Below are positions 36,655 to 38,428 of a stretch of DNA of 38,428 nt, piece after piece (position 1 is the stretch's first letter; the number at the start of each line of letters is the position of its first letter). The DNA comes from a virus. Location of the stretch: positions 1 through 38,428 of the IMG/VR virus record IMGVR_UViG_3300021963_000300; one strand, given 5' to 3'. A model generated the notes under the pieces. It had not been told where the DNA came from, did not search any database, and saw only the letters and a program-made list of their open reading frames with translations. The translations under genes and the position numbers were made by a program.

Positions 36655-38428
36655 CTATCGTGCGTTGGAAAATTTCAGGGGGGTTTCGGCAAATGCCATG
36701 TATATTAAAGTTTGACCGCTATCATTTAAGCCGTTTCCTGTGCCTCTTATTTTAAATCCATTTGATGTTAAATCTATTGGATAAGAACCAAATGTTCCTT
36801 CTGCGGAAGAAGATGATGGAAGTAACAATAAGTCTGTTGCGTTATATGTATTTCTAGCTGAATCATAAATTTGCCAGTTTGTTCCGCCAGCGCTTGATAG
36901 CTTTATAAGCACAAACCTAGGTCTAAACCCAGTAAATATAAACGGACCATCAGCACTTCCGTTGCCTGTGTATGAGCCAAATGCAGAGTATCCAGCAATT
37001 TGTGCAAAGCAGTAGGCTACATAGGTGTCTGAACTTGCATTTACACTAACATCGGTTGAAATATAAAACACAGATGATGTTGGTGCAGTATTTTGCCAAA
37101 AGTTAAATGTTGCGGCAGCATTAGTAGAATTTAATCTTAAATATTGAGTTGCCGCTAACTGATTGCTATACACAAACCAAGCATCGACATTATTTCTTCT
37201 TTTAACAATATATATAGAGGGTGCAACACCAAGTCCATGCCCTACAGTTGAATTTGCTCCATTACCTGTATAAGTAACAATACTAAATCCAGCAGTTGTA
37301 TTAGCACTTACTGTAGATGTAATAGAACCTGCTGTGTTGGTTACGGCTGGAGTTCCATTTGCTCGCCATTGCCAAGCGACATAGGTATAACCACTTTGGT
37401 TGGTTTGATAGCTTCCGCTATTAACAAGGGTAAATCCATTGCTATTAAAAGCCGTTAATTCGCCTGTTCCACCATAGTTTGCCGCACCTGTTCCGTTTGA
37501 AGCTAAAACATTTTGCACACCTCTAACAGAGTCAAATAATCCATGGTCAAGTGCATTGCTTCTTGATTTAAGCCATACAAAGTCAGGTTGCATAGAACCG
37601 CTATTAGTAATGCTTTGAGTTCCGCTATTACCTGTATACAAACTTGCATCAAAATACTTATTCGCTGTTGTAGATGCAGTAGCACCAATCGTAGGAGTAG
37701 GTAAGTTAAATGTGTTGAGTCTATTAAAGCCTGTTGGTGGGGTGTAGGTAAATGGTTGTTGTCCAAAGTTAAATTGTGCATCATTTGTAGACGCTATTCG
37801 ACCAACTGAAACAAACCAAGTTTCCGATGCAATAGAGCTTACTGTTGCGTTTGTGCCAGTGGCAGGATTACCTGAATTATAATAAGTTCCGTTTTTAGCA
37901 AACCAAAGTTTTCCAGTATCAGCATCAAAAGCAAGGCTAATAATATCGCCACTTGCAAATGTAGACATTCCACTTACTAAAGCAGAACTGTTATACATTA
38001 CTGCACCAGTATCTCCACGATAACCATAACCTTTAGTATCGCTACCAACCCAACTACTTAAATTTGCGCCAGCAGTAGTAATTCCAAAAATACTACCACC
38101 GCCACCAGCCGTCATTTCGCAATACCATTTACCGCTTGACATTCCTAATGTAGATTGCAAACTTTCAGCAGAACCACCTGAAATTACGGCATTTAAATTA
38201 CCATTAGTTGCGCTAACATTTGCACCTTTAGACAAAGGATTTAACACACAATAATTAGCCGCAGTAGCACTTGTCAGCGTAGGCACATCGGTCATGCTGT
38301 CATAAGTAGAGCCTGATGTAATGCTGATATTGTTTGTAGTCCAGTAATTACTATTGCCTGAGAAGTCTTTTCCTAGTCCAGCATTAGATGATGTAGTCAG
38401 AGCAGAGTTGTCGGTAAATGGTAAATAG
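36655..38428 (-). CDS. Tail fibre, SPRY and DUF7483-like C-terminal part (partial, continues at left end)
   Basis: The open frame enters from the window edge as YLPFTDNSALTTSSNAG and runs to the stop at 36655. It is the continuation of the gene at 1-755; the ATG at 38295 is internal. Joined length is 813 residues. Domain order after the LamG part: linker NISITSGSTYDSMTDVPTLT, a SPRY-like domain (KWYCEMTAGGGGSIFGI; GYGYRGDTGAVMYN; GDIISLAFDADTGKLWFAKN), then DUF7483-like repeats (DFVWLKSRSNALDHGLFDS; YVAWQWRANG; SIYIVKRRNNVDAWFVYSN; FVLIKLSSAGGTNWQIYD), ending FAETPLKFSNAR. It is likely the receptor-binding fibre. Confidence 0.85.
   Translation of the reverse strand, partial: YLPFTDNSALTTSSNAGLGKDFSGNSNYWTTNNISITSGSTYDSMTDVPTLTSATAANYCVLNPLSKGANVSATNGNLNAVISGGSAESLQSTLGMSSGKWYCEMTAGGGGSIFGITTAGANLSSWVGSDTKGYGYRGDTGAVMYNSSALVSGMSTFASGDIISLAFDADTGKLWFAKNGTYYNSGNPATGTNATVSSIASETWFVSVGRIASTNDAQFNFGQQPFTYTPPTGFNRLNTFNLPTPTIGATASTTANKYFDASLYTGNSGTQSITNSGSMQPDFVWLKSRSNALDHGLFDSVRGVQNVLASNGTGAANYGGTGELTAFNSNGFTLVNSGSYQTNQSGYTYVAWQWRANGTPAVTNTAGSITSTVSANTTAGFSIVTYTGNGANSTVGHGLGVAPSIYIVKRRNNVDAWFVYSNQLAATQYLRLNSTNAAATFNFWQNTAPTSSVFYISTDVSVNASSDTYVAYCFAQIAGYSAFGSYTGNGSADGPFIFTGFRPRFVLIKLSSAGGTNWQIYDSARNTYNATDLLLLPSSSSAEGTFGSYPIDLTSNGFKIRGTGNGLNDSGQTLIYMAFAETPLKFSNAR
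38342..38428. repeat. Terminal direct repeat, right copy (circular overlap)
   Basis: Matches 1-87: 68 identical bases, then 13 of 19 in the last part. The six differences are all in synonymous codon positions of the fibre gene. Removing this copy gives a circle of 38,341 bp with the fibre frame intact. Confidence 0.85.

Noticed and set aside
38295-38295. ATG at 38295 as the start of the right-end fibre gene
   Set aside because: The frame stays open to the window edge and joins the LamG part at 1-755 in frame, so this Met is internal.
1-38428. tRNA genes, integrase, repressor or other lysogeny genes
   Set aside because: No cloverleaf-like sequence or recognisable lysogeny protein was seen on either strand while reading; not formally searched.

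Overview
The window is, as far as it can be read, an essentially complete genome of a tailed double-stranded DNA phage of podovirus type. The two ends repeat each other (positions 1-87 and 38342-38428). The protein cut off at the left end continues in frame from the right end, so the molecule closes into a circle of about 38,341 bp. No integrase, repressor, transposase, tRNA, rRNA or CRISPR array was seen. The replication set is T7-like: primase-helicase, family A DNA polymerase, ssDNA-binding protein and 5'-3' exonuclease. No single-subunit phage RNA polymerase was found, and several near-consensus sigma-70 promoters are present, so host RNA polymerase probably transcribes everything. A B12-dependent ribonucleotide reductase, DUF3310 and LamG/SPRY fibre proteins fit a lytic phage of an aquatic Gram-negative bacterium, broadly like the RNA-polymerase-lacking podoviruses such as roseophage SIO1. 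The host assignment is inference.

Layout. Two convergent transcription blocks leave one divergent control region at 9350-10199. Rightward (+) from 10200 to 25051 are the early and middle genes: an ArdC-like antirestriction protein, a GP88-family protein, a chain of tiny overlapping genes, primase-helicase, PD-(D/E)XK-like nuclease, DNA polymerase, endonuclease VII-like HNH, SSB, 5'-3' exonuclease, a second nuclease, a DnaQ-like exonuclease, DUF3310 and NrdJ. A strong terminator follows at 25072-25098. Leftward (-) from 9349 through the circle junction to 25152 are the late genes: terminase subunits, portal, scaffold, capsid, fibres, a fibre assembly protein, a XhlA-like membrane protein, four tiny lysine-rich proteins, tail tube/stabilisation proteins, a GNAT-like protein, three large internal virion or injection proteins, and the lysis genes (membrane protein, holin, M15 endolysin).

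How the parts fit. The control region carries a consensus leftward promoter, a leader hairpin, two copies of a 20-bp near-palindromic box and a run of 8-bp iterons that could be a replication origin or regulator site. A third copy of the box lies just downstream of a second consensus late promoter in front of the head genes (5537-5556). Two related HNH endonuclease genes flank the receptor-binding fibre block.

The most striking large-scale signal is that, reading by eye, I found no occurrence of four palindromic tetramers (GATC, GGCC, CGCG, ACGT), although about 150 of each would be expected at even base use. With an antirestriction protein as the first early gene and no methyltransferase recognised, this suggests strong selection by type II restriction systems in the host.
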